The notes under the pieces were generated by a model, which worked only from the letters and a program-made list of their open reading frames with translations, was not told where the DNA came from and did no database searches. The position numbers were made by a program, and so were the translations under genes. 64,000 nucleotides of DNA. Origin: Malaya genurostris. Taxonomy: Eukaryota > Arthropoda > Insecta > Diptera > Culicidae. The stretch spans positions 295,726,314-295,790,313 of the forward strand of contig NC_080572.1 in assembly GCF_030247185.1 (NCBI RefSeq), in the 5' to 3' direction. Positions 22,012-33,218 of the stretch are shown in pieces (the first letter of the stretch is position 1; the number at the start of each line of letters is the position of its first letter).

Positions 22012-22340
22012 TAGAATTTTATGGTAATATTAGCATACGTTTCCTCCTAGGTCTAGGTTCAAAATCATTGCTTGATCGGATCTATTTTTGTTTTACAAAT
22101 ATGATTTTCCGATAATTCGGAAATCCTGTTTTCTTTTCTACGGGACTCAGGATCCGAGGTTTATCCTACAACTTAACCTCTCATAATAATTATAATTATT
22201 GATGAAAACAAAATTCTGTCTGATTCATTTATCGTGCCGACTAAATTTTGAACAAAGAAGTTGAGAAAGATCATGTCCTCAATTTAATAAACAGTGCAAC
22301 TCATGAGATTTCTTTGACAATAATTAGATGATATCCGAAA
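22012..22340. other. Convergent intergenic spacer
   Basis: Separates the + nucleotidyltransferase gene from the minus-strand gene. Possible poly-A signals occur on both strands. Nothing else is seen. Confidence 0.4.
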
Positions 22341-23363
22341 TCAGGACGGAGTCAAGGTGCCCAACTTTTGCATTAATGCCGAACTGAGTGAAATGAATGC
22401 AAAAGCACCCTCTTCGGGCAGGGGATAGTGGCTCAGTAAACCTCCCTTCTCGTTGAATCCAAACTCGTCGATCCGCATTAGTGGCTTATTATCTGCCACC
22501 TTCCTCGCAGCATCCATCAACGGTTCCAGCGGGTGGATGGGTAATGTCCTGAACGGTCCGACCATTTGGTGCTGAAGAAGATAACCAACCAGCGCCAGGG
22601 CATAATCGTTCCGGATTCCTTTGGCACGGATACAGCAGTTATGGTCGATTTGAGATAACGCTTCTATCCATCGACAGGCGACGCGTAATTTCGGATATGC
22701 ATTCATCGATTGAAGATAAGTTCGTGCCAGATAGAGGAAAAATTCAAACTGACGATCGAGAAACTATAAAATAAAAACCACGATCGTTAAACCAGAGTTA
22801 CAAAAACCAATCAGAGTTCAGTACAGTTCCGCGTGCGTCTTTTCCTCCACTACACTGCTTGGCGTGACTCTGGCACTTTCGAAGTGGCGGTATCTTTAGT
22901 TTTTTCCACAGTTCTGACATCAGCGCAAGGTGTTCCTTCCATTCAGTTGTGGTCACATGCCAAGCAGGTGGATCAAATTTTGGCTTCTTAATTGAGGAAA
23001 TTTCCGGAAGTTTATTCGGCGGTTGTTGACCAAACGGCATTTGAATGTAACCAGTGAACGAACAGATACACAACATAACCAGAAACCGGTTACGTTTATC
23101 TCGGAGGGTTTTTACATTTAAATATGGTTCCGATAGTTTTGTGAGCCATTTATTTGCTAGCTCCTGATGTGCCGGGTTTCGAATGGCCGGTATTAATTCT
23201 TGCAGCAATGCGCTGAAAATAAATAGCTCGGAAATGTACTATTCTGCTTAACGTTTCAAACAAACCAGTAATAGGCAAATTCCGTGTCCAAAGTATAATC
23301 CGAAGGTTCCAAAGTTTGAGGTTTACTCTTTGCGGAAGAACTAGCAGGCTTCGGAGCTGCCAT
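22341..23363 (-). CDS. Protein with two DUF4485-like modules
   Basis: Three exons on the minus strand: 23363-23266, 23212-22825 and 22763-22341, total 302 residues. The first intron (GTTTGT...TTTTCAG) joins TAC TG to C GCA. The second uses a weaker GTACTG donor and TTTTATAG acceptor, so the end of exon 2 is less certain. Residues about 25-105 (LDTEFAYYC, WLTKLSEP, KRNRF, then QMPF and NKLPEI) match the DUF4485 pattern known from CEP112-type centrosomal proteins. Residues about 163-235 (FLDRQFEFFLYLARTY, CRWIEALSQ, IRNDYALALVGYLLQH, VGPF) look like a second copy. The function of DUF4485 is unknown. The start ATG has a good context (GACAGCATGG). It is followed by the IDH gene in the same orientation 250 bp upstream. 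Confidence 0.7.
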
Positions 23364-23613
23364 GCTGTCAAACTGTTTGAATGATGGAAACAAAGCATGA
23401 CTTGCTTTGTTTTACGAAATTTCGGATGAAAAAAATTAGATTCTAAAACAAAACATGTTCCGATTCTACAAAAGGTGAGTTTATTTTCCAACAAATATGT
23501 AAAATTGTTCATCATAATATTCTCTGAGAGTTTCAGCCGACCCGCTTATTCTATTTATATAGTACTGCTTAATACCTATCCCGAAGCGGATTCGCTGCGT
23601 TTTGGAAACTAGC

Positions 23614-24843
23614 TTAAGCCAAAGCAGCTTTCAGATTATCACCTAACTTGTTCATGAACTCGAACGTCTCCAGGTAATCGGCCCGGGTAACATTGGCCAT
23701 ACCCTTAATGCAAATGGCCAAATCTTTGGTCATGAAGCCAGCCTCGATCGTGTCGATGCAGACCTTCTCCAATGTTTCGGCAAATTTCTTCAATTCAGCG
23801 TTGTTATCTAGCTTGGCACGGTGCAACAGACCCCGTGTCCAGGCGAAGATCGATGCGATCGGGTTGGTCGAGGTTTCCTTGCCCTGCTGGTAGAAACGGA
23901 AATGACGTGTTACGGTACCGTGGGCGGCTTCAGCTTCTACGGTTTTTCCATCCGGGCATACCAACACCGACGTCATCAAACCCAATGATCCGAAACCCTG
24001 TGCCACGGTGTCCGATTGGACATCACCGTCGTAGTTTTTGCAAGCCCACACAAATCCACCTTCCGCTTTCATGCAGTACGCCACCATGTCATCGATGAGG
24101 CGATGTTCGTACCAAATTCCTGCAGCTTCGAACTGCTTCTTGTAGTCCTTGTCGTAAATATCCTGGAAAATGTCTTTGAAGCGTCCGTCGTACTTCTTCA
24201 AAATAGTGTTTTTCGTGCTTAAATATAGTGGAAATTTGCGATCTAGGGCAACCTTGAAGGACGAATGTGCAAAATCGATGATTGAGTCATCCAAGTTGTA
24301 CATGGCCATGGCAACACCTGGTCCCTTATACTGGTGCACAACGTAGCTTATCGGTTCTCCCCCTGCGGTGGGAGTGAACTTGATTTCCAAACTACCAGCA
24401 CCGGGGACAACGAAGTCCGTAGCCTTGTACTGATCACCGTGAGCATGACGACCGATGACAATCGGTTTCTCCCAACCGGGCACCAGTCTAGGTACATTCT
24501 TGCAAATGATAGCCTCCCGGAACACCGTACCACCGAGAATATTTCGAATCGTTCCGTTCGGAGATCGCCACATCTGCTTGAGATTGAACTCCTTAACACG
24601 GGCCTCGTCCGGAGTGATGGTGGCACACTTGATACCGACGTTGTACTTCTTGACGGCTTCGGCACAATCGATCGTCACCTGGTCGTTGGTTTTGTCCCGG
24701 TTCTCGATGCCCAGATCGTACGTGTGCAGTTCAATGTCCAAGAATGGCATAATCAGCTTCTCCTTGATCGAGTCCCAGATGATGCGGGTCATCTCATCGC
24801 CGAGGATGTCCACCACCGGTCCGGCCTTGATTTTAGGTGCCAT
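23614..24843 (-). CDS. Idh: NADP-dependent isocitrate dehydrogenase
   Basis: A 409-residue uninterrupted coding exon. It converts isocitrate and NADP+ to 2-oxoglutarate, CO2 and NADPH as a homodimer with Mg2+ or Mn2+. Eukaryotic NADP-IDH words are present: GDEMTRIIWDSIKEKLI at the start, MWRSPNGTIRNILGGTVFRE (substrate loop with the Ser and Arg residues), RHAHGDQYKATDFVVPG, and KNYDGDVQSDTVAQGFGSLG with the metal-binding Asp residues. AEAAHGTVTRHFRFYQQGKE contains the NADP-binding His/Arg region. The length fits the cytosolic form. The C-terminus LKAALA lacks a peroxisomal SKL signal. Start: MAPKIKAGPVV at 24843. The frame continues upstream to an ATG at 24897, but a strong acceptor lies just before 24843, so that extension is probably intronic. 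Confidence 0.95.
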   Translation of the reverse strand: MAPKIKAGPVVDILGDEMTRIIWDSIKEKLIMPFLDIELHTYDLGIENRDKTNDQVTIDCAEAVKKYNVGIKCATITPDEARVKEFNLKQMWRSPNGTIRNILGGTVFREAIICKNVPRLVPGWEKPIVIGRHAHGDQYKATDFVVPGAGSLEIKFTPTAGGEPISYVVHQYKGPGVAMAMYNLDDSIIDFAHSSFKVALDRKFPLYLSTKNTILKKYDGRFKDIFQDIYDKDYKKQFEAAGIWYEHRLIDDMVAYCMKAEGGFVWACKNYDGDVQSDTVAQGFGSLGLMTSVLVCPDGKTVEAEAAHGTVTRHFRFYQQGKETSTNPIASIFAWTRGLLHRAKLDNNAELKKFAETLEKVCIDTIEAGFMTKDLAICIKGMANVTRADYLETFEFMNKLGDNLKAALA

Positions 24844-24876
24844 GGTTGATGATGCTGTTGAAAAATAGAGAAACAT
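24844..24876 (-). other. Splice acceptor and 5' UTR end of IDH
   Basis: On the minus strand CTCTATTTTTCAACAG is followed 12 nt later by the IDH ATG (ATCAACCATGG). A pyrimidine tract plus CAG points to an upstream noncoding first exon, whose position I could not fix. Alternative first exons could give cytosolic and mitochondrial forms. Confidence 0.6.
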
Positions 24877-24897
24877 TGATATCAAAAGTTTGTCCAT

Positions 24898-25544
24898 TTG
24901 AGCAGCACTTTCAGAGTACAGATTCTTTCTTCAGGTTGTATTTAACATGCTTTTTCAGACGTAGTATTTTGAAGTGGGAAAATTTCGTAAAATCGGACGA
25001 TTGGTATTTGATTGGAATCCGCACATTTCGAATATGAACCAATATTAATAATAGTAATAATAACCTGTGAACCATCCCTTCTGACGTTGTCTTCGGTCAG
25101 GACACAAAGTAGCCGCGGAAATTGCTGGTCTTCTACGAAAGTCAGTTGGGCACTGCTAGATTCTGACAATGTGGCCACAATAAAATTGGACTGTTCACAT
25201 CAATATTTGAACGATTATTGAGAATAACATTTCAATTATTACTAAATTGTTATTGTGTATGACACATTAAACTCATGATTTAAGGCTGCAAGTTAACGAC
25301 ATATGAGTTCATCTTGCAAAAAAAAAACGTGGAAAATAACATTTAAACTATCTGATCCAACATAAAATCGCAGCAATTTACAAAATCGATTGTTGAAGTG
25401 TGATTCTACTTTGTGAAGATTGTTCAACTATTGAAAGAAGGGTTGGTAATGAACTTGAACAAGATAACCACTTAGAGGACACAAAGTGAATGATAACGCT
25501 TCTTAACTAAATCCGAAGATGATCTGTGGTAAAAAAAAAGTACG
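24898..25544. other. Upstream region of IDH
   Basis: Probable first intron, first exon and promoter of IDH. No repeats or clear promoter elements are seen. Confidence 0.3.
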
Positions 25545-25800
25545 GGTGTGTAATGTCAGAGACATAACTGGATGTCGTGAATACGAATAAAACTGACACG
25601 ATTTCTTTACACTTTTGAATTCGAATTGATAGTTGAGCAATTGTGTGAAGATATGTGCCTGACTACCTCAAAATCGTGGTGAAATAATTAAATTGCTGCC
25701 TTTAATACAAGTCGAGATATTCACGATTAAGTTCTGCCCATTCTTCCATATAGCTAATTTTGAAAAGGCACCCCATAGTAAAGTAAGTCGTATTCACGAC
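25545..25800 (+). mobile_element. Family A repeat, best-preserved compact copy
   Basis: Starts GTAATGTCAGAGACATAACT, then GGATGTCGTGAATACGAA. Ends AAAAGGCACCCCATAGTAAA, then GTCGTATTCACGAC. The GTCGTGAATACG motif sits in inverted orientation at both ends, so this is probably a MITE of about 255 bp. A partial copy follows at 25827-25950. Confidence 0.6.
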
Positions 25801-25950
25801 AAAAGTATTAAAGTTGAGGCTAGTGGGTAATATCAGAGACATGACCGGATTGACGTGAATACGTGAATAACATTGGCTTGCTAAAACTCAAACTGTGCCC
25901 TTTTAAATCACGATACTAACTCCGACGAACAACAAATACAAATTAAAATT

Positions 25951-26433
25951 GGGCCAAATAAAAGCCATATACTAATGATAACAAACAACGAAATTATAGG
26001 AAATAATAGAAATTGTTCTTAATAAGGACGCATGCGATATCCAAAATAGCAAACATTTAAACTAGAGTTGCACAAATAAGTGGAAATTTTTAACGAATAA
26101 TATCATTCTTTGTATCTAGAACCTGTAATCGTGACTATAGCATTAATATAATTTCATTGATGTTTGAATTAAAGCATATTTATTGTCATCGCAATCGGTC
26201 GTGTCGTGTCTCAAGTCTCTTTTTATGCAAATTTTCAAAATTTTGCGGTTTTCCAGGCGAATTTTCAAAATTATGCAATTTTTCTATGCGAGTTTTTATG
26301 CAGTTAACATCCATCAGTACCTCATAGACTAAAATTCGAAGAATGTAAAGCAGTTTTCAATTTTCGTCTAATAGGATAATGCAGCTATTGGGGAAATTTT
26401 TAGGAATCTCGTTTGTAAATTCATAAACACAGT
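25951..26433. other. Noncoding, with a small ATGCG-type motif cluster
   Basis: 26223-26300 has TATGCAAATTTTCAAAATT-like words repeated, related in style to the element at 50560. Otherwise nothing is recognised. Confidence 0.35.
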
Positions 26434-26873
26434 ACCCAACTAACCAAAAGTTCGGATAAAAGGGACTGATTTGGCTTAAGCAGCTCTCAAAGTTAATCAA
26501 TAGCATTCTAAGCAGCCCATTTTTTAAGTAATTATCCACACTTGAAAGTTCGCGCGACGCTGCGGAACGAACTTCTAAGCTGCTTCTAGAATACATTATT
26601 CAGCTTCTATGCAGCGAAAAAGTTCACACGGAACTTGTTCTGTACTTTCAAGTTGCTAAAAGTACCACGTGCACTCTTAAGCAGCGAGAAAGTTCACGCG
26701 GAACTTGTTCTGTACTTCGAACTGTCAAAAATTGCCACGTGTTTTCTTAAGCAGCTAGAAAGTTCACGCGGAACTTGATCTGTACTTTCAAGTTCTCAAA
26801 AGTTCCGCGTGTACTTTTAAGCAGCAAGAAAGTGGACTTTTTAAGTAATTGTGGAACTTCTGGTTGCTTGGGT
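26434..26873. mobile_element. MITE with ACCCAA ends and an internal 70-bp tandem repeat
   Basis: Left end ACCCAACTAACCAAAAGTTC and right end GAACTTCTGGTTGCTTGGGT are inverted repeats with a few mismatches. Both are next to TA, the likely target duplication. The interior contains the tandem repeat listed separately. Confidence 0.75.
26611..26850. repeat. 70-bp tandem repeat, three full units plus a part
   Basis: Units begin GCAGCGAAAAAG, GCAGCGAGAAAG, GCAGCTAGAAAG and GCAGCAAGAAAG at 26611, 26681, 26751 and 26821. Spacing is exactly 70 bp each time. GCGGAACTTG and AAGTTCCGCGT words inside each unit can form hairpins. Confidence 0.85.
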
Positions 26874-26984
26874 ATTTTTTTTAAGTACCAGAGATGACTC
26901 TGAGTGCATGAACCGAGTTTATTCATGAAGAAATTCTTCTGTTTTCGCGAGGCATATTTCGAAACGACATCCACATAACTTTGA

Positions 26985-27825
26985 GTAAGTTGTAAACGTT
27001 ACGAACCGTTATATGCGTCATTTTTTTGTAAGTTATACGCGTTACGAAGCGTTACATACGTTACTATTTTTTGTAAGTTATAGGCGTTACGAAGTGCTAT
27101 ATGCTTTACTTTGTTGTAAGTTATAGGCGTTACGAAGCGTTACTTTTTTGTAAGCTATAGTCGTTACGAAGCGTTACTTTTTTGTAAGTCATAGGTGTTA
27201 CGAAACGTTATACGCGTTACTTTTATGTAAGTTATAGGCTTTATGAAGCGTTACATTTGTTAATTTTTTGTAAATTATAGGCGTTACATGCGTTACTTTT
27301 CAAGTTTGAGGTGTTACTATTTTATACTATGAACGCTACATTTTATACTACTATTGTATACTATGAACGTTACATACATTACTTTTTGTGAGTTATAGAC
27401 GTTACGAAAAAAGGCGTTACATGCGATACATTACGTTAAAAGGCGTTACATGCGATACATTTTCGTAAATTAAAAGCATTACATGCGTCATTTTTTTGTA
27501 AGTTACAGGCGTTACAAACCATTACATGCGTTACTTTTTACGTTACAGGTATTACGAAGTGTTACATGCGTAACTTTTTTGAAAGTTATAGGTTTTACGA
27601 AGCGTTACATGCGATACATTTTCGTAAGTTGTAGGCGTTACATTTTGAAGGTAAAGGTGCTATGAGACGTTACATGGCTTACACTTGAGTAAAATTTAAG
27701 CGTTGAATGCGTTTTGTAAGTTACTTTCTTGTAAATTGGAAGTGTTACATTCGTTACTTTTTTGTATGTTATGAATATTACGAAGCGTTACATGGGCTAC
27801 TTTTTCGACAGTTATAGACGTCAGA
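26985..27825 (-). repeat. 42-bp satellite array, orientation 2
   Basis: About 20 degenerate units of GTTATAGGCGTTACGAAGCG followed by TTACATGCGTTACTTTTT, the reverse complement of the 14.6-16.9 kb array. Units vary in length and sequence. Small frames across it are artefacts. Confidence 0.85.
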
Positions 27826-28439
27826 GCTTAAAATTGTCACGCATTCTTAATGAAAGAATCCAATCCAACAGCCTCATATTCGTTTTTTCACTACACTAAG
27901 GTCTCTTTTTACACGGTTTTTTTTCGCACGGTATTTTTATACACGGCTTTTTTTACGCGGATTCCGGAATTAACACGGTTTTTATTTACACGGTTTTCGC
28001 AATTAACACGGTTTCTGATGAGAGTTTAAAAAGAACTGTCATTTGTTTTTTTGAGAAAAATTTTGAAAAAGGGAACAGGTTGTCTGTAAAAAAAAACGAT
28101 TATGAGAGTTAATTTAAAGTTTGAAAGTTAACTAAAATCATTCATTCAACAATTCACGGGAGTATTGACTGTCGTTCCATAAAATGATTAATCAGTCTTC
28201 AGATCTTGAACCCTTGTCGTAAGTTACACGACAACGTCTCCTCCGCTCAGTTGTGGTGTATGATGTCAGCATCGTCATTGATATCATCGAGAATTTCGGA
28301 GCGTTGAAGAACTAGTCAAATTTACTTCAACTCTTCATCATATCGAGCAGTACAGTATTTCATACCCATTTGAATGATATAGCTCTAGTAGTATTTTAAT
28401 TACCGCGATGAAATGAGTTGCTTCAGCATGACACATAGT

Positions 28440-29489
28440 TAACGCTCGTATCCGTACTGTATTTTACAGTATTGTACTGTATTTTCGACTCAAATACTGT
28501 GTACTGTTTTTTACCCTCAAATCTACTGTATTTTCATTCGTACTGTATTTTTACACTGAAATGTACTGTATTTTACACACTCAAATTTAATACAGAATTT
28601 TAAATCTTCAACGCATCGAATTTCGATCTGTGGCAGTACAAGAGCAGTAACAACACGTAGCGAATGTGAATGAGAACACAACAACCACACACACAAATTT
28701 TTTCATTAATAATTCTTGTTCAGAGCGTGTCACAATAATCAAGCGAAACTTTGATGATTAAAAAAAAAAAGAAAAATTTCTCAACCAAAAATAAAATATA
28801 CTCTAAATCAAAATTATTATCAAAAGCATCCGCTTCTCAAAAAATGTAATTACTTTCGCACATTTTTCAGTTTTTGACGAATTTTAAAATTTTTTATTGA
28901 GTTTATGAATTTGCGTTGAACGATTTGTTTAGTCTTCTTAAGACGTAGAGCCGTATTGAGTAAGTTTTACATGATATGCGAATACAACTGTGTGATGAAA
29001 ACCGCGAAAAAGCTACCGCAGAGACTGTACTCGAACCCGAAAATAGTTCCTATTCTCCTAAATCGTTTTTCCAATTAAGCTATCCTGCATGTGAAACATA
29101 CAAAAAACGGACTAATTGAGGGCTAAAACACCTTGTGGAGGGATTGTTATTGAGAAATGACTACAAATGAACGCCGTAGGGCCCGAGCACAGCTGAACAT
29201 GTTCGGTTCTTATGTTCAGTTAGGCTGTTTGTATGTGTGTCTCACATGCAGGATAGTTTAATAGGCAAAACGATTTACCCGTATTTGGCTTGCTACGGGT
29301 TCGAGTCCCATTTCTGCGGTGGCTTTTTCGCGGTTTTCATTACATAGTTGTATTCGTATGTCATTTTTTCAATCTGTTTTCCTCGTAAGATGCTGATCAA
29401 ATTTATTTGCTTTTGTTTTTTATTATTATTTAGAAAAAAGCGTACTGTAAAATGTACTGTTTTTCGTTAAAAAAAATATACGAGCGTTA
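28440..29489. mobile_element. Nested 1050-bp element, TAACGCTCGTAT ends, 8-bp target duplication
   Basis: Terminal TAACGCTCGTAT and ATACGAGCGTTA are exact inverted repeats, and CACATAGT flanks both sides (28432-28439, 29490-29497). The left interior is an array of TACTGTATTTT words (about ten between 28456 and 28580) and the right has a few. An 8-bp duplication suggests a hAT-like element. It is noncoding. Confidence 0.85.
28971..29363. mobile_element. Foldback element inside the nested element, with tRNA B-box-like sequence
   Basis: Arms of about 130 bp (28971-29100 and about 29230-29363) are inverted copies: GCGAATACAACT, GAAAACCGCGAAAAAGC and CTATCCTGCATGTGA each appear in both. The right arm contains GGGTTCGAGTCCC, a good polymerase III B box, within a hairpin (ACCCGTA/TACGGGT). 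No full tRNA cloverleaf forms. Confidence 0.7.
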
Positions 29490-30157
29490 CACATAGTAAT
29501 TGATTTATATTTATCTCTATGAATTCTTCCCCTTTAATTCTGTCTCTGCGTGCATAGATCTTCATCCAATACACATGTCTTTTCCTCAGTTTAGTTGAAA
29601 ATGACTGTTAAGATCGTTAGTGTTTACTACACATCGCACCTTCGGAATTGAAAAGAACTGATTCTCAAGCTTGATTTGTAGTGAAAGTGTTTATTGGTGG
29701 TATTACGAGTACTTTAGTCGAACGATCTAATTCGAAAGTATTATCGTTTTTTTGAAAACTGAATGCATTATACAGAAGGCATGAGCCATTTAGATTAATT
29801 TGCTTGTCGTACAACGCGTTTTCTAAGTGTTCTAATTTTAATTTATCATCCAATGTGTTTTATCAAGTATGACTGGACCCTTCTCGTAACCTCTGGCTGT
29901 TTTTTAGATTTCCGTTTTTATTGTGAAACAACAGTTACATTTTCACAGTTATGTGCACCTTGTATAAATTTGGGAGTTAAAAAATAAGCTTTTATCCCCT
30001 TCAAATCAAAAATCAAATCTACGGTTTTTGGAATTATTACGTCAAATTTTCCACGCGGTTTTTTTTTTGCACGGTTTCCGCAATTAACACGGTTTTCTTT
30101 TACACGGATTTTTTTAACACGGTACGTAATCCCCGTGTAAAAAGAGACCTTAGTGTA

Positions 30158-32960
30158 TATCAATCGTAAATGACCACATCAAAAAAACAAAAAACAAAGA
30201 GAGACGAAGCAAATTTGCAAACGAAGCTGAGAGTTAAATTTATTTCATGCTGAATGCATGATTCTTCATCTGAAACTAAATTCTAAACCAGAAATTATAT
30301 TCAGGAACTGAGTTCTTGCTACTGGAACAGGGACAGAGCTCTAGACTAGAGCTGAATCAACCGAAATGAGGTACTTATGATGCACTTGCTTTACTTTCTA
30401 CTCAGTCAACTGCACTGGCTAAAACGAACGAAACAAAATTTATATCTTTTTTACCCTACCGTCGTCGAAGAGTTGAGAAAGGCAAATACCCGTCATACGT
30501 CGTCGTCTTTGATTCTCGTTGAAACCAAACATTTCAGAAAACTTCATTTTCAAATTATTTAGGGTTATGTCAGGCAACTAATATTTTTCAGTTTTTAAAA
30601 ACAAATTTCTTTAAAAAAAGTTTGTTTTACCATGGGTGTGTTTTAACCACAAAAAACTGTATGAGATTTAATAAATGTGTTCGAAAACAAGATTCGCAAG
30701 ACCGAATAGATCATTGGAAGACCGCAAAACCGTAGTCTTCCACTCGGAACCATCGAGTCAACTTCCGCATCTTATCATTTATTATTGAAAACGAAGAAAA
30801 ACGTTTATTACATCCAGAAACAATTGCTAAAAGTTAGTTATGTGGAATAATATTGTTGCACGCTCGATGGACGAAATTTGCAAAATGACGTCCAGGTCAT
30901 TATAGTAAAAATAGACGTAGTCCTACGTCAAAACCATTTGACTTGTGCTCAGCCGTAAAATTGCAACATCATGCAAATTGCAAAATAAATGCGCAAATAT
31001 GAAATAATTGTGTTTCAATGTAAAGCGCACTTCTTTTTTTCTCTTATTTAAACCAAAACAAATAAGCTGACTGAGCTATTGAAGGTTTTGAGTCATAGCC
31101 GGAACATTTTTTTATTCCATGTATCCAAATATCTATACACTGCTTTTCAATGCAAACAATACTGTATGCACACATAGCATCTAAGTAGTAAAAAAACAAA
31201 CGTTACATTGCAGTTTAGAACGGTAAAAATTTCGGACCAAAAATCTTCCAAAGATCGATCAGTTTGCATTTCGTATAACAAGGGTGTGTGAACTTAAAGT
31301 AACATAATGCAATCATTGCCTACTTGATGGAAAATAATTCAAGTCCCAACCGAAATGCATAAAACCGTTGAAGCAGAAAAGAAGATTTCTCGATTAAAGC
31401 CTCTATCGAGTTGTACCCGGTTTCCGTTGTCCCTGACCCTGTGCCATCGGCTCGAACAATTTAATCAATTTTTAGTGGTTTTTTTGTTTCCTGACCTCTA
31501 CCGAACTTCAGCGTTAGTTGCACACTACAAATTCTTCCTTAAGTCCAAGCTCTAACCACTACATTATCTTTTCATCACCACAAAACGAAGACGCATTTCG
31601 GTGGCACGGTGCGATTTTTTTTATCAATTCCCGTTTCATCAGCCAAAGCTTATCTGCGGTGGTCGGATGGCATGACAAATCAAAAACCTCTTTGAGAATA
31701 GTAAGGTTTCCTTTCCATGCACACTTGTTGGACATCGGAACACGTAGTGATTCTGTGCTCATCATTCATTACGGGCATTTTTTTCGGTTATCAATGACGC
31801 GATTATATAACAACTATTTCGGTTATCATCTGAACTAAATTTTTGCATTTCGTGCTACTATGCTGATTGCCTATAAGGTAACCGTTTCCTTGAGCCGGTG
31901 ACGCCCATCACTGATGGATTATAATTTGCTCCACTACCCCCTTAATTGATGTCTCAATTCTACATGCATACTGAAAACAGTTCACCATCAATGCTTTAGA
32001 AAGCTCCGATACAAGGCCCACTGGGTGACACGTATGCACTATTATGTTCACTTGGGCTCTCTTACCTGTTTCTTTCTTCCGTATTAATGGGAATCGAATG
32101 TAATATTTCCTAAGATAGGAAGTGCCGATTAATATCCCTGGGGTTTACGTAGGAAACCTTAACGAACACAACTGCACTCGTCTGGATCTGAGCAATGACT
32201 AAATTGGTAAGTTCTTCTTGTATTACATTGTCGTATCCAGACCGGTTTTCAATTCAACTTTGTTGATTGGTGTTGGTAAACGATGTACTTGTTGGGTCAT
32301 CAACACAAATACTAGCTAAAACAATTTAAATTTTTATGCTTTTATGATCAAAGTAATGCTGATCAAAGATGCTAGGTTCAAATCGCAGAACACAAAATAC
32401 GAAATTAATAACATTACGGTTGTGTTCATATTGGAGATAGAAATACGGTCATCGTACCCCAAGATTAACTAATCGTGAAAGTATTAGTAGCATTAGAGGG
32501 GCTCAACTACAACAAGAGCTTATTATTGAGTTTCAATTCTGAAAACGTCTAGCAAAATGTGCTAATTTGCGAGTTAATGAAAACTCTTTAAAAGTACAAA
32601 CTTTGGAACAACCGATAATACCTAAATGATTTTTTAGTGGAAACGACAGCCACATATCATTACACACTTTTTGAGCCTCTCTATTACAAATAAGGTGCCA
32701 AGCATAATACCCCTGATGGGTATGCATCACACATAGCAAAATAACCTTTAAGGCTTCAGAGCCGTTTCCTTAAAAAAAACGATAACGCTAAATTAAATCT
32801 ACGACCGACTGGCTGCAGAGGACAATTTCGCAAAGCTTTAGATGAATTTAAATTTCCAATAGCAATAATAATCACAAATGTAAATGATTTATTGCACCAC
32901 AACACTAATGCAATATCGTTTTGTATCTCAACACATTACAGCTAATCTATGCAACTATCG
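30158..32960. other. Gene-poor interval
   Basis: Contains a short family A fragment (30528-30600) and a palindrome GACGTAGTCCTACGTC near 30910. Short frames at 31355-31840 and 32533-32739 lack support. No RNA gene is seen. Confidence 0.4.
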
Positions 32961-33218
32961 TTAGTTACTACTGGGCTTAGTCTTCATGTACTCTGCCTTG
33001 ATCCGGGCTCGGTCTTCTACATCGGGCAGATAGGGTTGTTTTCCTTGTGCTCGCCGATCTCTTCGAACTTTGTACCAAAAATCTTTACAACTTTTATAGT
33101 TGGAGAAATACAGCTCGCACATACTGCTTTCGTAGTTGTTTTTATTGAGACATTTGTTAACCAAATCCTGTTCCAACAGGCAGGGATTATTTTTCTCCGC
33201 ATCGGGATTCTTTGGCAT
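32961..33218 (-). CDS. CHCHD7: CHCHD7/COX23-like twin CX9C mitochondrial protein
   Basis: 85 residues, single exon. Two CX9C motifs, CLLEQDLVNKC (residues 13-23) and CELYFSNYKSC (34-44), form the coiled-coil-helix fold with two disulfides made by the Mia40 import relay. FWYKVRRDRRAQGKQPYLP after the second motif matches the CHCHD7 family tail. The family lives in the mitochondrial intermembrane space, and yeast Cox23 supports cytochrome c oxidase assembly. The start MPKNPDAEKNNPC at 33218 is the first ATG; stop TAA at 32961. The extra 15 C-terminal residues (KAEYMKTKPSSN) are unremarkable. It is isolated among repeats, but its frame and all four cysteines are intact. Confidence 0.9.
   Translation of the reverse strand: MPKNPDAEKNNPCLLEQDLVNKCLNKNNYESSMCELYFSNYKSCKDFWYKVRRDRRAQGKQPYLPDVEDRARIKAEYMKTKPSSN

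Larger units (their letters stand above)
27894..30155. mobile_element. TA-flanked transposon with CACTAAGGTCTC ends and ACACGG motif arrays
   Basis: Left end CACTAAGGTCTCTTTTTACA and right end TGTAAAAAGAGACCTTAGTG are perfect inverted repeats, each next to TA. Just inside both ends are clusters of (T)nACACGG / CGCAATTAACACGGTTT words. The 2.26-kb length is mostly due to a second element inserted at 28440-29489. No transposase is present. Same architecture as 50560-50763. Confidence 0.85.

Noticed and set aside
24844..24897. N-terminal extension of IDH starting at 24897
   Set aside because: A strong splice acceptor lies between this ATG and MAPKIK, so the extension is most likely intronic.
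29270..29335. A tRNA gene around the B box
   Set aside because: No D-arm pairing and no normal anticodon arm; it is one arm of a foldback.
31355..31838. Frames of 66-106 codons on both strands
   Set aside because: Several overlapping frames without ATG context, domains or composition typical of genes.
33017..33202. 61-codon frame overlapping the CHCHD7-like gene
   Set aside because: Shadow frame of the real twin CX9C gene.
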